Assembly (NCBI GenBank): GCA_900542875.1 | Contig: UQPH01000024.1 | Location: 1 to 21,959, forward strand | DNA: 21,959 nt | Direction of reading: 5' to 3' | Origin: an uncultured Eubacterium sp. | GTDB taxonomy: Bacteria; Bacillota; Clostridia; Oscillospirales; Acutalibacteraceae | In this document: positions 15,501 through 21,627 of the stretch, piece by piece | Layout of the letters: every line of letters begins with the position of its first letter | Position numbering within the stretch: position 1 is the stretch's first letter | Made by a program: the position numbers and the translations under genes | Notes under the pieces: generated by a model | What the model was told of the DNA's origin: nothing | The model's database searches: none | What the model saw: only the letters and a program-made list of their open reading frames with translations

Positions 15501-17211
15501 GATTAATCGTTCTGATAAAGTAAGGCTTCATATTAGGAGCATCGATATATTCGCTGAACTGCTGGAATGTTTTTGAAAGAGCGAATCTGTAACCCGAGTC
15601 TGCGGTATCGTTCATAAGAGATTTTGTTGTCATACCGCTGACATCTCTGTTCGTTACCTCAACATCGGGAATGACAAGTTCACACGAGGACGAGCCGTCG
15701 GTCTTTGTAAAGTTGACGGTAAAACTGTCCTTTGTTACCTTATCGTAACGACTCTTTGAAAAATCGTCGGCAGGAACATCGGTGCCGTTTTCAACAACAT
15801 GCTGAAGCATTGTGCTGACGGTTGTGCCGCCCTGAATACCCTGCATAACCGAATTGGAGAGGTTATTATTTGTATTATAGACAATACTCTTTTGATTCTT
15901 AAGACTGTACTTACAGTAAGAAATATACTGAAGATTATTCTTTTGTTCAAGAACGGCATTCTTTTGAGAATCTATGAGAGAGATATTATTTTCGAGATAA
16001 TATTGTGCCTTTGCCGTATACTGCGACTCAAGGTCATATTGACTATGGATAGTCGAAAAGTCCATAGTGTCAATAATATTGAGTGCAACCTGTGTTTGCT
16101 CGATATACTGATAGTTTTGGAAATATGTATTTGCAAATCCGCCGTTTCCGCCATCGATAAGACCTGCGGAAAAACTGCCGGCAGGCATAGAATCTATAAT
16201 TTTACCGTGTGAGAAATCAATGGTATTAACTGCGGTATATTTTACTTGATTATAGTCATCGTGAGACTGTGAATCACCCTCACAATTTTTATAATTTGCC
16301 TGACAGACATCGCAAAGTTCATTAATAGTGGAAGAGGAGCACTTGCTTTGACAGGTACACTCGTCCGATTTTCCGTCGTAGTCCAAATCCTTACTGCGGC
16401 TCGCCTGCAATGTATTAACACCGATGCTGATATCCGAATTTGAATGAACATCACCGTTGGTGATAATGTGAGAAGTGCTGACATTGAGCAATTTATTATA
16501 GTTAGGATTGCCGCCGAGAATGCCTATAAGCGGCTGAATAAGGGTTTCGTTTACCTTATTAACAAAGTACTGGAAAATATTTGTTGCAATCTGTGCACCG
16601 TTACCGGCAGTTCTGCCGTTAAGCTGAACCGTCATATTACGATAATCGTTTGTTGTAGCGGATGAATTACCGAATATTGTATACTTAAGAGCCTCGGGCA
16701 TATCGGTATATTTCATAGCACACTGAGCGTAGCCCGATTTTTCAAGGCGAAGATTTTTGATGCCCGAAAGTCCCGAAAGAAGTCCGTTACTCCTTACATA
16801 AACGGTCAGTTTAAGATAACCGGAGGTGATATACTTATCCTCGTCCTCCTGCTGGGTTTCCTCGGTGAGAAGTCCCTTCTTGTCTATAGTCACCTTAGCC
16901 TTATCGTCACCGTAGGTAATAACGGTTTTAAGGTCGGTTGAGGTGGTGACTCCCGTACCGTATTTTGCCAAATCAATGCCGTTTTCACGCATATATTTTT
17001 CGGCGGTATTTTGGATTGCGTTATCATCGGACATAAGGTCGTGCGCCACTGCAACCGTAGTAGCGTCAACTGCATTTTGCAATTTGGCAGACTGATAGTA
17101 TACCAAGCCGAAATCAACAACAATTGCAAGTATCAACACGAAGAGGATAGATGCAAACATTGCGATAATTGCAATATCTCCTTTTTCCTTTTTTCTAAAT
17201 AATTTTTTCAA
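6598..17211 (-). CDS. Giant TadG-like protein with a very long beta-solenoid and six-cysteine modules
   Basis: A 3537-residue protein from TTG 17211 (AAGGAG at 17221-17226, 9 nt upstream); an in-frame ATG at 17253 has no ribosome binding site. Residues 10-50 are typical of the TadG/TadE N-terminus: basic stretch, KGDIAII, a membrane segment at 13-32, VVDFG, then LQNAVDA. No other membrane segment and no LPxTG sorting signal are seen, so it is probably N-anchored with the rest outside. A six-Cys module lies at 285-310. Residues 1108-1265 resemble a DNRLRE-type carbohydrate-associated domain (LNFDVSSL to YISFRSRA). From about 1432 to 3478 it is a beta-solenoid of roughly 20-22-residue turns, interrupted at 3021-3113 by three six-Cys modules. 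A CDKC pair lies at 3331-3334. The end contains ALFYAPLGNIKLDGYY, like the C-terminal beta-helix of some TadG/PilX-like proteins. It is last in the tad operon. Likely role: surface or pilus-associated adhesin (inference). Confidence 0.85.
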   Translation of the reverse strand: MKKLFRKKEKGDIAIIAMFASILFVLILAIVVDFGLVYYQSAKLQNAVDATTVAVAHDLMSDDNAIQNTAEKYMRENGIDLAKYGTGVTTSTDLKTVITYGDDKAKVTIDKKGLLTEETQQEDEDKYITSGYLKLTVYVRSNGLLSGLSGIKNLRLEKSGYAQCAMKYTDMPEALKYTIFGNSSATTNDYRNMTVQLNGRTAGNGAQIATNIFQYFVNKVNETLIQPLIGILGGNPNYNKLLNVSTSHIITNGDVHSNSDISIGVNTLQASRSKDLDYDGKSDECTCQSKCSSSTINELCDVCQANYKNCEGDSQSHDDYNQVKYTAVNTIDFSHGKIIDSMPAGSFSAGLIDGGNGGFANTYFQNYQYIEQTQVALNIIDTMDFSTIHSQYDLESQYTAKAQYYLENNISLIDSQKNAVLEQKNNLQYISYCKYSLKNQKSIVYNTNNNLSNSVMQGIQGGTTVSTMLQHVVENGTDVPADDFSKSRYDKVTKDSFTVNFTKTDGSSSCELVIPDVEVTNRDVSGMTTKSLMNDTADSGYRFALSKTFQQFSEYIDAPNMKPYFIRTINRSVKNATTTKNSADASGNDKEDSVSVKDAVKKSGDELTDLINSKDSLATVRNLNPTEPGNATSKTGADLDSTYSSEYDNQYSQEGSLTNLLTSPFFRRKVTLSADGGKKVSNPSDYDIEYYDSNDEGHTTFKGENLYKTDEDGNSVLKNGTDFVKEQQADNIKNKYGTNAVSDFKKDNITGKYASSAVNKALEQYKEYGKETVETKKKEFISSKSYTAYSDENTKSAFPNEDKFLRENIGEPFKVLKEKLEQDTSDFTGIDNSIQVEEPTVPKAEIPSITVSGNTYKTVNDTPYVIQGSGTGEAEYTSAPVELSKAEYTYAKYGNESALVGETSNGTKVYANIAYYNSLAYPNKESYEQVIIKDSPNKGTFNITSKSSFIIGSYILMFDTSMNRLDSWHNRAGFDSDEHTNFCIFVKDENALNSAIPGYRRLYSADELKTGDKYIIAHPGSYSNLSLGQSAPSTDWYVLFPALPEAGSFNSHTGKIVYGSMKDTNIRIKSSGTIYCNTGRRSDSRYDTSDSDAPVFNIVNDCENSNFSVGYLNFDVSSLLGKGLTVDSAEFSMLVKGNKGSDCQGVTVWYAKNNESVRDLSGAKDWKNNDLFKDSAGIHLDKAKNIFSLQYIANYDKDVLTENYQMTFDLADAINYAIKNNNGTVTVMLLQTQQGGQGGKGRDDSSAKNSWTDTYISFRSRAQVNAKLVANNSYNTSVAPVSADKIISDYLPKFSWNYHPSTDVTDNFAWSNFNGEFVHTSGSAGWYRAKPEKLPLYSEIYDTGWGLTVFPGVQNKDNLRFRQYIWNNDKGAQFAQGTVTAIEGKEVRDGGSQRRDVKTPVAYFAFQQTFFNHNSLGSSAKGGPADDADHSPANVIVNGNAWTTSFVSDVPDSHGNMVINGDLYMQYSSSSGAFNVLPDNNVNIIVNGTIYCKDDLSINVPKNVTLFAQSIEGGVINNSGTIILNSYSSTNKTITNNSTGKIYVYGNLYAPYVINDGIIEVVGNVNVPGNISCGASSTLSAASIKTNDFYQNGLTYVHNGNVEVTNTLTVEGNLYVKQGSIKSGKNSNVYSGGKVYASGDFICNETLTLEGCTVTIRGNIKNHKIVGTQVSLKAANVVSEIIEISSSSKIYINESIDTRRIYNKGKLYIQPARDKTVTVKSVYNAKGAELTVNGSLNVVDKVDDGSYVQASIINLGGLYVGGGISSAYRIYNDGGEMYVKGDVGVYNTDDSLDDSDVFLMSGENAQAYIGGVLRSDHKGRSIKVGGTGVTSTLSIFGSGSDSCFGKVDDETCIENLTIENESANVYLGAGKYDNKYSSDSYKGRKVSISGNFKNNGRCYVYGSLEVEGSSTELGGTVVNVTAPGTYVADDFESDGDVVLSGTHTFVTYKNAECGSLTVNDSAKIYGLNKLEFDSDTVTITGTGTVYCGAETNSDSSSTILNLVGADDDTFSGKLFYPGNNKTTSSVQSIVLTTPVKFTHGEFRTNGSVSMLNSIDMSDNSYFYVGEATYFDNNLIVNNLGELYLMGSVISTNDTNEFVFTTGSTNYIGPINSTNLGRLIQKRPFTVGGNNYIANDIQANKDVLNPDKTNTTGERWTSVAVLDGETHISGDLTVVNKSRGVLVNENATLACNGFNTYSAIYNKGKFIMQGNLTYPEISGEYSDSAWNSNGGYHTGSTILNYAGAVMFVGGNDITTIGGKLENYGELYHAGSLASEGWKDDIPSWTLNDKYSAAIINGDNAQLHIAKTVRAENSVYNMNASSFSCSVLDTNRALYNMSGNFVVLNELVVNTPSSQKSMRDNDGCCIRNGQTGNANATDAMMFIGGKGDLDLDGGLENNGSFYIESSKISMNGHSTKDTMYFRNVGEIYDQNFYTRRDSDSGTAGKWDAAPRFTVQGGDNSVTHFAGEVSCTAGLLTGVDSVLSVEGNLYYGMAILNGGTMYIKGSVDYSTNHWKKNGIEIFWNEAQGAKGLYSIVNGYKNVGYGNGGALNSAQNADAYFYCGGALSTGDPSAHDGGTIQNWGSMYVNGDMDIYGSGGTTVNQIGFHGAIHSKTFIAGHLISSDGIVTTTDSMLVLDGDYIATRCCKFGTTELVAASENDINTISYTYIGGNCLTSTRGQNGAGNIGIQGCTWNYTELRANANIYVGGEFFSNSIIATGTNMTLAVDGKDSVSPTEFQLNFIGNIKKKITEKILEYQNIDTTRFKFSVTGSTNIGQNFSFETSDRSSILYTLIVRGSAYVEEPFRFRDMSKAFIYGDFINVSANRSRNIEIGKPADSSGDTWAKNPKFKTSIDLDEHDDNYDYRYDNAPYFFVKGEYRSNGRLTLYPGATLKTLGNCYVASYIQLAHDANLYSGGNISATTGYIDTQSHSDLFAKGDIKAGRYISLGDNTTYYCGKSTRATSSFEADTKSVVFVQGDLKALLSTIKIRDSSTVFCGGSMTALRYVELGKFDEKYVDSREGLTNCNCEYKCQSAEDADQDHQDCPYCKNDYTKCKVKAKCTCTSPCLDEASRNTSCPVCNENFEECEYQGQCTCTTACSKNSVNKDCPECSKDWKRCSFNNEGAEEEEILKNDLGDDVTDKANGGTFYIGGALLSYNGYIREYGFSKVVVGKYVYTRNYLTLRSNADMWVLPETFNNNTYKKIVPVIESDGTLLGEIKKFIKSTAYQIKDFFSFKNGSVYSMGEITLNKNSSLMGTHDCYSFDQFLLKHDSLAYFGHDIKNYASSLQIDFDSKTPLVGFAAEGEVYTTMRCTSNKHPHGYTVYTKNYDPNKTYVCDKCGATLSKSTVKTNVTCPVTVYANNEIDIITSTDLKLCYMVACNGDVNILDVYSTSSNNDNNTKQLPNAIASYNGNISYQTMYGKISALFYAPLGNIKLDGYYQEVWGSLIGNTITVSTYYINLHRFTNWRTMNLEIAEVGNVYLVPKGEYEKATNNVDDRYLTTGNTDDETKGGASLFFDKSVLNNGTLSGNGVDSDNSALGGN
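6780..12917 (-). repeat. Beta-solenoid repeat region of the giant protein
   Basis: Protein-level repeat with a period of about 20-22 residues, covering about 2000 residues. Turns near the C-terminal end align by eye: LYSGGNISATTGYI, LFAKGDIKAGRYISL, VFVQGDLKALLSTI, VFCGGSMTALRYVEL, and after the Cys insert FYIGGALLSYNGYI and VVVGKYVYTRNYLTL. Each turn has a hydrophobic pair, a Gly-Gly or Gly-Asp corner and a second short strand. Copies diverge too far for a DNA-level tandem repeat. Confidence 0.75.
7873..8151 (-). repeat. Three tandem six-cysteine modules
   Basis: The pattern is C-x-C-x3-C-x(8-12)-C-x2-C-x6-C three times in a row. Cysteines of the copies are at 3021/3023/3027/3040/3043/3050, 3056/3058/3062/3072/3075/3082 and 3088/3090/3094/3103/3106/3113. 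Short linkers of five residues join the copies. Solenoid turns lie immediately on both sides, so the block is an insertion between turns. Confidence 0.85.
16282..16359 (-). repeat. Isolated N-terminal six-cysteine module
   Basis: The same C-x-C-x3-C-x8-C-x2-C-x6-C pattern as the C-terminal cluster, at residues 285, 287, 291, 300, 303 and 310, about 2700 residues away from it. It directly follows a DLDYDGKSDE stretch, which resembles a calcium-binding loop. Confidence 0.85.
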
Positions 17212-17226
17212 GGCAAAACACTCCTT
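17209..17226 (-). promoter_or_regulatory. RBS and TTG start of the giant gene
   Basis: AAGGAG (17221-17226), 9 nt, then TTG AAA AAA (TTG at 17209-17211). The resulting N-terminus MKKLFRKKEKGDIAII matches TadG-like proteins. The longer form from ATG 17253 would add 14 residues (MHHSATIYFKECFA), which look like untranslated leader. Confidence 0.8.
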
Positions 17227-17277
17227 AAAATAAATCGTGGCACTGTGGTGCATTTCGTTTTATAATACGCAAAGCGA

Positions 17278-17931
17278 TCAATCTTTTGTTACATCCTCTG
17301 CTTTTGAGTGAGCGAGTGAAAGTTCGGTCTGCAATCTAAAAATAAGATCCTCGCATTTGTCAATAGCGTCCTCGTAGATTTGGGACACTTCCAAGTATCT
17401 TCTGTCGTTGCTCTCCCCTACTGTTGTTTCAACATCGGAGCGAAGAGTTTTTATCTCGCTTCTGTTTTTATCTACTTTCTTTGTAAGATGGGCAACATCA
17501 CGCTTAAGCCCGTCATTTTCCTTGGTGATTTTGCGATTTTCTTCTCCGAGGAGGCGGTGCTTGCTGACTAAAGCATCGTACTTTTCCTGAAGTTCTTTAA
17601 GCTGAGAATTATCGACAACCTTAACCTCACGGGGTGCCTCCGACATTTTTTTAAGAGCCAAATCTCTTTCGTCGAGTGCACGTTTTACTCTCAAATTAAG
17701 ATTTGCATTTTCCTCTTTAAGCTGCTCAATTTCATACTTCAGCATGGAATTGTCATTTCTTAAATCTTTAATCTGAGAATCAAAATTTTCGGAAGCGTTG
17801 CGCTGAGTTTTTATAATATTTGCGATATACTCATCGACCTGATTTACATCATAGCCTCTGAGTGCCTTATCAAACTCAACCTTGCTGTTTCCCAAAATTT
17901 GATTTCTGTCTACTAATTCTTTGTTGCTCAT
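17278..17931 (-). CDS. DivIVA-family coiled-coil protein in the tad operon
   Basis: 217 residues, soluble and cytoplasmic. Residues 18-40 (VEFDKALRGYDVNQVDEYI and after) match the DivIVA N-terminal domain, which in known members binds negatively curved membrane at poles and septa; the F20 and R25-G26-Y27 positions are typical. Residues about 40-175 are a long heptad-rich coiled coil, rich in Lys, Glu and Leu, followed by a second helical segment at about 180-217. It is not the cell-division DivIVA by context: it lies between the DUF192 gene (27 nt) and the giant gene (24 nt), on the same strand. A role in positioning the pilus machine or its cargo is inferred. The start is supported by GGAG 8 nt upstream of the ATG. 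Confidence 0.82.
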   Translation of the reverse strand: MSNKELVDRNQILGNSKVEFDKALRGYDVNQVDEYIANIIKTQRNASENFDSQIKDLRNDNSMLKYEIEQLKEENANLNLRVKRALDERDLALKKMSEAPREVKVVDNSQLKELQEKYDALVSKHRLLGEENRKITKENDGLKRDVAHLTKKVDKNRSEIKTLRSDVETTVGESNDRRYLEVSQIYEDAIDKCEDLIFRLQTELSLAHSKAEDVTKD

Positions 17932-17958
17932 TATTTTTTCTCCAAACTAAAAACTAAA

Positions 17959-18303
17959 TTATTCAAAAATCAGCTTATCACCGATTTTTATATCATGCTT
18001 TGCAGCCATACCCGAATTCATCTCCAGAATTCTCTTACAGCCCTTAACCCGTTTGCGAACAAGACCGGGAGAGAGCGCAGGGTCAATGCAAAGCACTGTA
18101 TTATTCTTATCAAGCATAACGGCATCAATATCAAATTTCATAAAAAATGTATGTATCTCGTCACACGGCGAGAGCAAAAGAGCATGTCTGTCATCAATAT
18201 GCCGTCTGAACATCAAACCCATAAATCTGCTGAAAAAGTGATTTGCGTTTTCTACTTCGTCAAACAACAGTTCGCCGTTTCTGTATGCTTTTAACAATTT
18301 CAA
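17959..18303 (-). CDS. DUF192 family protein
   Basis: 114 residues covering the whole DUF192 domain. Seen motifs: RFMGLMFR (26-33), IHTFFMKFDIDAVMLD (50-65) and ILEMNSGMA (92-100). The family is widespread and its biochemical role is unclear; members are often exported, but this copy has no signal peptide. It starts with TTG at 18303, supported by GAGAGG 8 nt upstream. It sits 17 nt after tadC and 27 nt before the DivIVA-like gene, firmly inside the tad operon. From general knowledge, DUF192 genes recur beside tad genes in several phyla, which suggests an accessory role, but nothing in the sequence shows what it does. Confidence 0.85.
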   Translation of the reverse strand: MKLLKAYRNGELLFDEVENANHFFSRFMGLMFRRHIDDRHALLLSPCDEIHTFFMKFDIDAVMLDKNNTVLCIDPALSPGLVRKRVKGCKRILEMNSGMAAKHDIKIGDKLIFE

Positions 18304-18320
18304 TATAAATCCCTCTCAAA

Positions 18321-19262
18321 TCAGAACAAACCGCCTGCAAGCTGGTCCTTAACCTGAATAACAACAGGTCCCATAATTACGCAAATAATAGCGGGCAATA
18401 TCAAAAGTACGGTAGGAATGGTCATCTTTGACGGCACTTTTGCAGCCTTTTCTTTAATCTGCTCACGCTTTGCAATTCTAAGTTGCTCCGACTGTGCGGC
18501 AAGTACATTGGTAATGGGAATACCGAGCGTATTTGCCTGAATTACTGCGGAAATAAAAGTTTTAAGTTCCGACACATCGGTGGAATCAGACAGAGTTTTA
18601 AGTGCGTCGTTACGGCTTTTACCGAGCTGAATTTGCCTAAAAACGGTAACAAGTTCGTCAATGAGCGGACCTTCCATTCTCTCTGAAACTTTAAGAAGCG
18701 AAGCGTCAAAGCTGAGTCCTGCCTCCATACATACGCTGAGCAAGTCGAGCGTATCGGGAAGTTGTGCCCTTATTGCATTCTGGTGATTTTTTATCTTAGC
18801 GTTAAGCACAAGGGTGGGAGAGAGCGCCGAGAGCATAGAGCCGACAATAATAATCATAATATAATAACTTGTTACATCTTTAAGCAAAAGACCGATGCCG
18901 ACAGACAATATAATACCGACAACCATAACAGCCAGTTTCAAGTAATTAAAACTGCCGGTTGACATATGCATACCTGCCTTGCGAAGTTGGAGAGCAAGTT
19001 TTTCGGTTTCCTGCCTTTTTCTGGCACTCTTACTCTGTTTATTACCTTTTTCGTCAAGACTTGCAAGTTTTGTAACAATAGGTTTAATATTACGGTCATA
19101 AAAGGAAGTTTCCACATTTTTATATTCTGCGGTAACTACCTCTTTGCCGATTGATTTCATTCTCTTAAGATTATTATCCTCTTCTTTACCCTTCTTGCCG
19201 AAGATAACGATACAAAGTACCATTACAAAAAGCGAGTAGGCGATTACCAATATAGCAACCAT
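18321..19262 (-). CDS. tadC: Tad pilus platform protein TadC (T2SSF domain)
   Basis: 313 residues, integral membrane. It partners TadB to form the inner platform on which the TadA ATPase acts. Predicted membrane segments are at 2-21, 107-127, 132-153 and about 282-305. The T2SSF domain starts with LPDTLDLLSVCMEAGLSFD (168-186), the signature of TadC-type proteins, followed by a helical cytoplasmic bundle. Residues 22-100 form a charged cytoplasmic loop. It starts 11 nt after tadB stops, and its ribosome binding site (AGGGGGAA) overlaps the tadB stop codon, so translation is probably coupled. TadC is told from TadB here by gene order and by the CMEAGLSFD motif. Confidence 0.93.
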   Translation of the reverse strand: MVAILVIAYSLFVMVLCIVIFGKKGKEEDNNLKRMKSIGKEVVTAEYKNVETSFYDRNIKPIVTKLASLDEKGNKQSKSARKRQETEKLALQLRKAGMHMSTGSFNYLKLAVMVVGIILSVGIGLLLKDVTSYYIMIIIVGSMLSALSPTLVLNAKIKNHQNAIRAQLPDTLDLLSVCMEAGLSFDASLLKVSERMEGPLIDELVTVFRQIQLGKSRNDALKTLSDSTDVSELKTFISAVIQANTLGIPITNVLAAQSEQLRIAKREQIKEKAAKVPSKMTIPTVLLILPAIICVIMGPVVIQVKDQLAGGLF

Positions 19263-19273
19263 AATATTTCCCC

Positions 19274-20251
19274 CTACATCTTAATGTTAATAATTTTCTT
19301 AACCGCTACGAAAGCCAAAAATTCAAGAACCGCAGCCGCAAGCAGGAAAAAATGTCCGGTATCGGTAGTAAACAGCGGCAAAATAAATTCACGGTTAATC
19401 ATAAGCAAAAGCAATGACAAAACAACAGGCATTGAGCCTACCATAAGACCGGTCATTTTTCCCGATGCGGTAGATGCCTTAAGTTCCTGCTTGAGCTTCA
19501 TTTTTTCTTTAATCGAATTTGCAATACCCTCAAGAATGCTCGAAAGGTTACCGCCGGTCTGTCTTTGAATAAGAACGGAGGAAACCATAAGCGGAAGATA
19601 CTGGCTGTCGATTCTGGAGGTCAGTCTTTCAAGTGCCTCGTCCATAGGCATACCCATAGACATCTCATTGAGCACAACATTAAACTCAGAGGCAATAGGG
19701 TCATCCATATCCTTTGCGATAGCCTCCATAGCCTGAGTAAAACTAAGACCGGAGCGCAGCGACGAACACGCAATCATAAGCGCATCACTGAGCTGAACGT
19801 CAAACATCTTAACTCTTTTCTTTTTCTTGCTGCGAATGATGAGATACGGAATAGCCGCACCGACAAGCATTGCAACAAGAGCGGGAACAACGAAATTCGG
19901 CGAAATGAGCAAAATGGTAAGACCCGGCAAAACTGCAACAAGAAGCCAAATGAGAAGAAATTCCTCGGGGCGCATCTTTATGTCGGCGCTTTGCAACTGT
20001 TTATAAAGAGCGGACGCCATTTTTACAAACGGGTCGTTTTCGTTTTCCTTTTTCTTTCTGTTAGATGTTTTCTTTTTACTCTTTACGAGAGCAACCTCTG
20101 TATCGCCCTCTTTTTTCTTAAATTCATCCATACGCTTATCGGCTGCGATTTGAGTCGAATTGAAAGCGTATACAAGTCCGAACGCCATAAAGAACACAAA
20201 TGCCGCAAAGGCAACTGCTATGACGATAGCGCTAATCGTTAAACCATTCAT
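19274..20251 (-). CDS. tadB: Tad pilus platform protein TadB (T2SSF domain)
   Basis: 325 residues, integral membrane, partner of TadC and TadA in Flp/Tad pilus assembly. Membrane segments are at about 5-29, 98-117, 120-140, 266-285 and 300-318. The T2SSF domain contains LSDALMIACSSLRSGLSF (154-171) and the typical SVLIQRQTGGNLSSILEGI stretch (225-243). Residues 35-75 are a very basic and acidic linker (KKKTSNRKKKENEND). The ATG lies inside the 3' end of tadA, a 20-bp overlap, implying translational coupling. Length and layout are normal for the family. Confidence 0.94.
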   Translation of the reverse strand: MNGLTISAIVIAVAFAAFVFFMAFGLVYAFNSTQIAADKRMDEFKKKEGDTEVALVKSKKKTSNRKKKENENDPFVKMASALYKQLQSADIKMRPEEFLLIWLLVAVLPGLTILLISPNFVVPALVAMLVGAAIPYLIIRSKKKKRVKMFDVQLSDALMIACSSLRSGLSFTQAMEAIAKDMDDPIASEFNVVLNEMSMGMPMDEALERLTSRIDSQYLPLMVSSVLIQRQTGGNLSSILEGIANSIKEKMKLKQELKASTASGKMTGLMVGSMPVVLSLLLLMINREFILPLFTTDTGHFFLLAAAVLEFLAFVAVKKIINIKM

Positions 20252-21605
20252 TAGATACCATTACTCCATTTTCACGAATCTTTTCTACACACTTAGGCAC
20301 AATGCCCGTAGCCTTAAATTCGCCCTTAAATTTACCGTTTGCGTCCATTTCACCGTCTGTTTCATAGGTGAAAATGTCCTGCATTCTTATTACATCGCCC
20401 TCCATACCGACAATTTCGGAGACGGAGGTTATCTTTCTTGAGCCGTCTCTGAGACGAGCCTGCTGAACAATAAGGTTAATAGCGGAAGCAACCTGGTCTC
20501 TGATAGCCTTTGACGGAAGTTCCGAACCGGACATCATAACCATTGTTTCGATACGGGAGATTGAGTCACGGGGTGAGTTTGCGTGGATAGTGGTAAGTGA
20601 ACCGTCATGACCGGTATTCATAGCCTGAAGCATGTCAAGTGTTTCCTCGCTACGAACCTCACCTACGATAATTCTGTCGGGACGCATACGAAGTGCGTTT
20701 ACAACCAAATCACGGATACTGATTCTGCCCTTGCCCTCCATATTTGCCGGACGGCTTTCAAGGGTGAGAACGTGTTCCTGATGAAGTTGTACCTCGGCTG
20801 AGTCCTCGATAGTAATAATTCGTTCGTCCGACGGAATGTAGGAGGAGAGAACATTAAGAAGTGTTGTCTTACCGGAACCTGTACCACCGGATACGATAAT
20901 GTTAAGTTTACCTCTTACGGCAGCCTCGAGGAATTCGAGCATCTTGCGTGAAACCGAACCCCAGGCGACAAGATTATCTGCCGTAATAGGAGTTTTGCCG
21001 AATTTACGAATAGTAAGAATAGGGCCTACAAGAGACAGAGGAGGAATAATTACGTTAACACGGGAACCGTCGAGCAAACGGGCGTCGCACATCGGGCTGG
21101 ACTCATCGACATGACGGCCGACCTTTGATACGATACGGTCGATAATCTGCATAAGATGCTCGTTATCCTTAAACTTAATATCGGTAAGAACAAGTTTACC
21201 TTTTGACTCGACATAAACATGGTCGTAGCCGTTTACCATAATCTCGGAATAAGCGTCACTGTCGATAAGCGGCTGGATAGGTCCGTAGCCCATAATATCG
21301 TCGAACAACTCTTTTTTTACCATATCACGGTCAACACGCGGTATGCCGAAATCGTTTCGCTCAACGTACTCGTTAATGAGTTTTTTCATACCCTCATCGG
21401 ATATGTCGGCGTTTTCCGCACCCAACTGCTGTTCAATGATAAGGGCGTGAATTCTGTTTTTTACATCTTCGTACTTATCCTCAAGAGCGGGCTTTAATTT
21501 ATCGCTTGTTTCTCTTGTTTCACCAAAGCCTGAGTTTGAAGATTCATTTTGTATATTTTCCTCCGGCATAACGCTCTGTGTGCCGTATCTGTCTAGAAGT
21601 CCCAT
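20232..21605 (-). CDS. tadA: Tad pilus secretion ATPase TadA/CpaF
   Basis: 457 residues, a cytoplasmic hexameric ATPase of the type II/IV secretion family that powers pilus assembly. Residues 1-50 are a variable acidic leader. The N-terminal domain includes MGYGPIQPLI (105-114) and SEIMVNG (120-126). Walker A is GGTGSGKTTLL (240-250), the Asp box IITIEDSAEVQL (263-274), Walker B RIIVGEVR (311-318) and the His box TGHDGSLTTIHANSP (331-345). All catalytic motifs are intact. It starts 22 nt after the tadZ stop, with GAAAGAAG before the ATG, and overlaps tadB by 20 bp. Confidence 0.97.
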   Translation of the reverse strand: MGLLDRYGTQSVMPEENIQNESSNSGFGETRETSDKLKPALEDKYEDVKNRIHALIIEQQLGAENADISDEGMKKLINEYVERNDFGIPRVDRDMVKKELFDDIMGYGPIQPLIDSDAYSEIMVNGYDHVYVESKGKLVLTDIKFKDNEHLMQIIDRIVSKVGRHVDESSPMCDARLLDGSRVNVIIPPLSLVGPILTIRKFGKTPITADNLVAWGSVSRKMLEFLEAAVRGKLNIIVSGGTGSGKTTLLNVLSSYIPSDERIITIEDSAEVQLHQEHVLTLESRPANMEGKGRISIRDLVVNALRMRPDRIIVGEVRSEETLDMLQAMNTGHDGSLTTIHANSPRDSISRIETMVMMSGSELPSKAIRDQVASAINLIVQQARLRDGSRKITSVSEIVGMEGDVIRMQDIFTYETDGEMDANGKFKGEFKATGIVPKCVEKIRENGVMVSNEWFND

Positions 21606-21627
21606 CTGTTATTCTTCTTTCAAATAA

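Noticed and set aside
17170..17211. Prepilin-type cleavage site at KG-DIAII in the giant protein
   Set aside because: The position fits, but there is no Glu at +5, and TadG-like N-termini normally carry this RGN/KGD-like motif without being processed.
19565..20242. A 225-codon plus-strand reading frame opposite tadB
   Set aside because: It is fully antisense to the well-supported tadB and its product is Lys/Asn/His-rich with no motif. The long open frame follows from tadB codon use.
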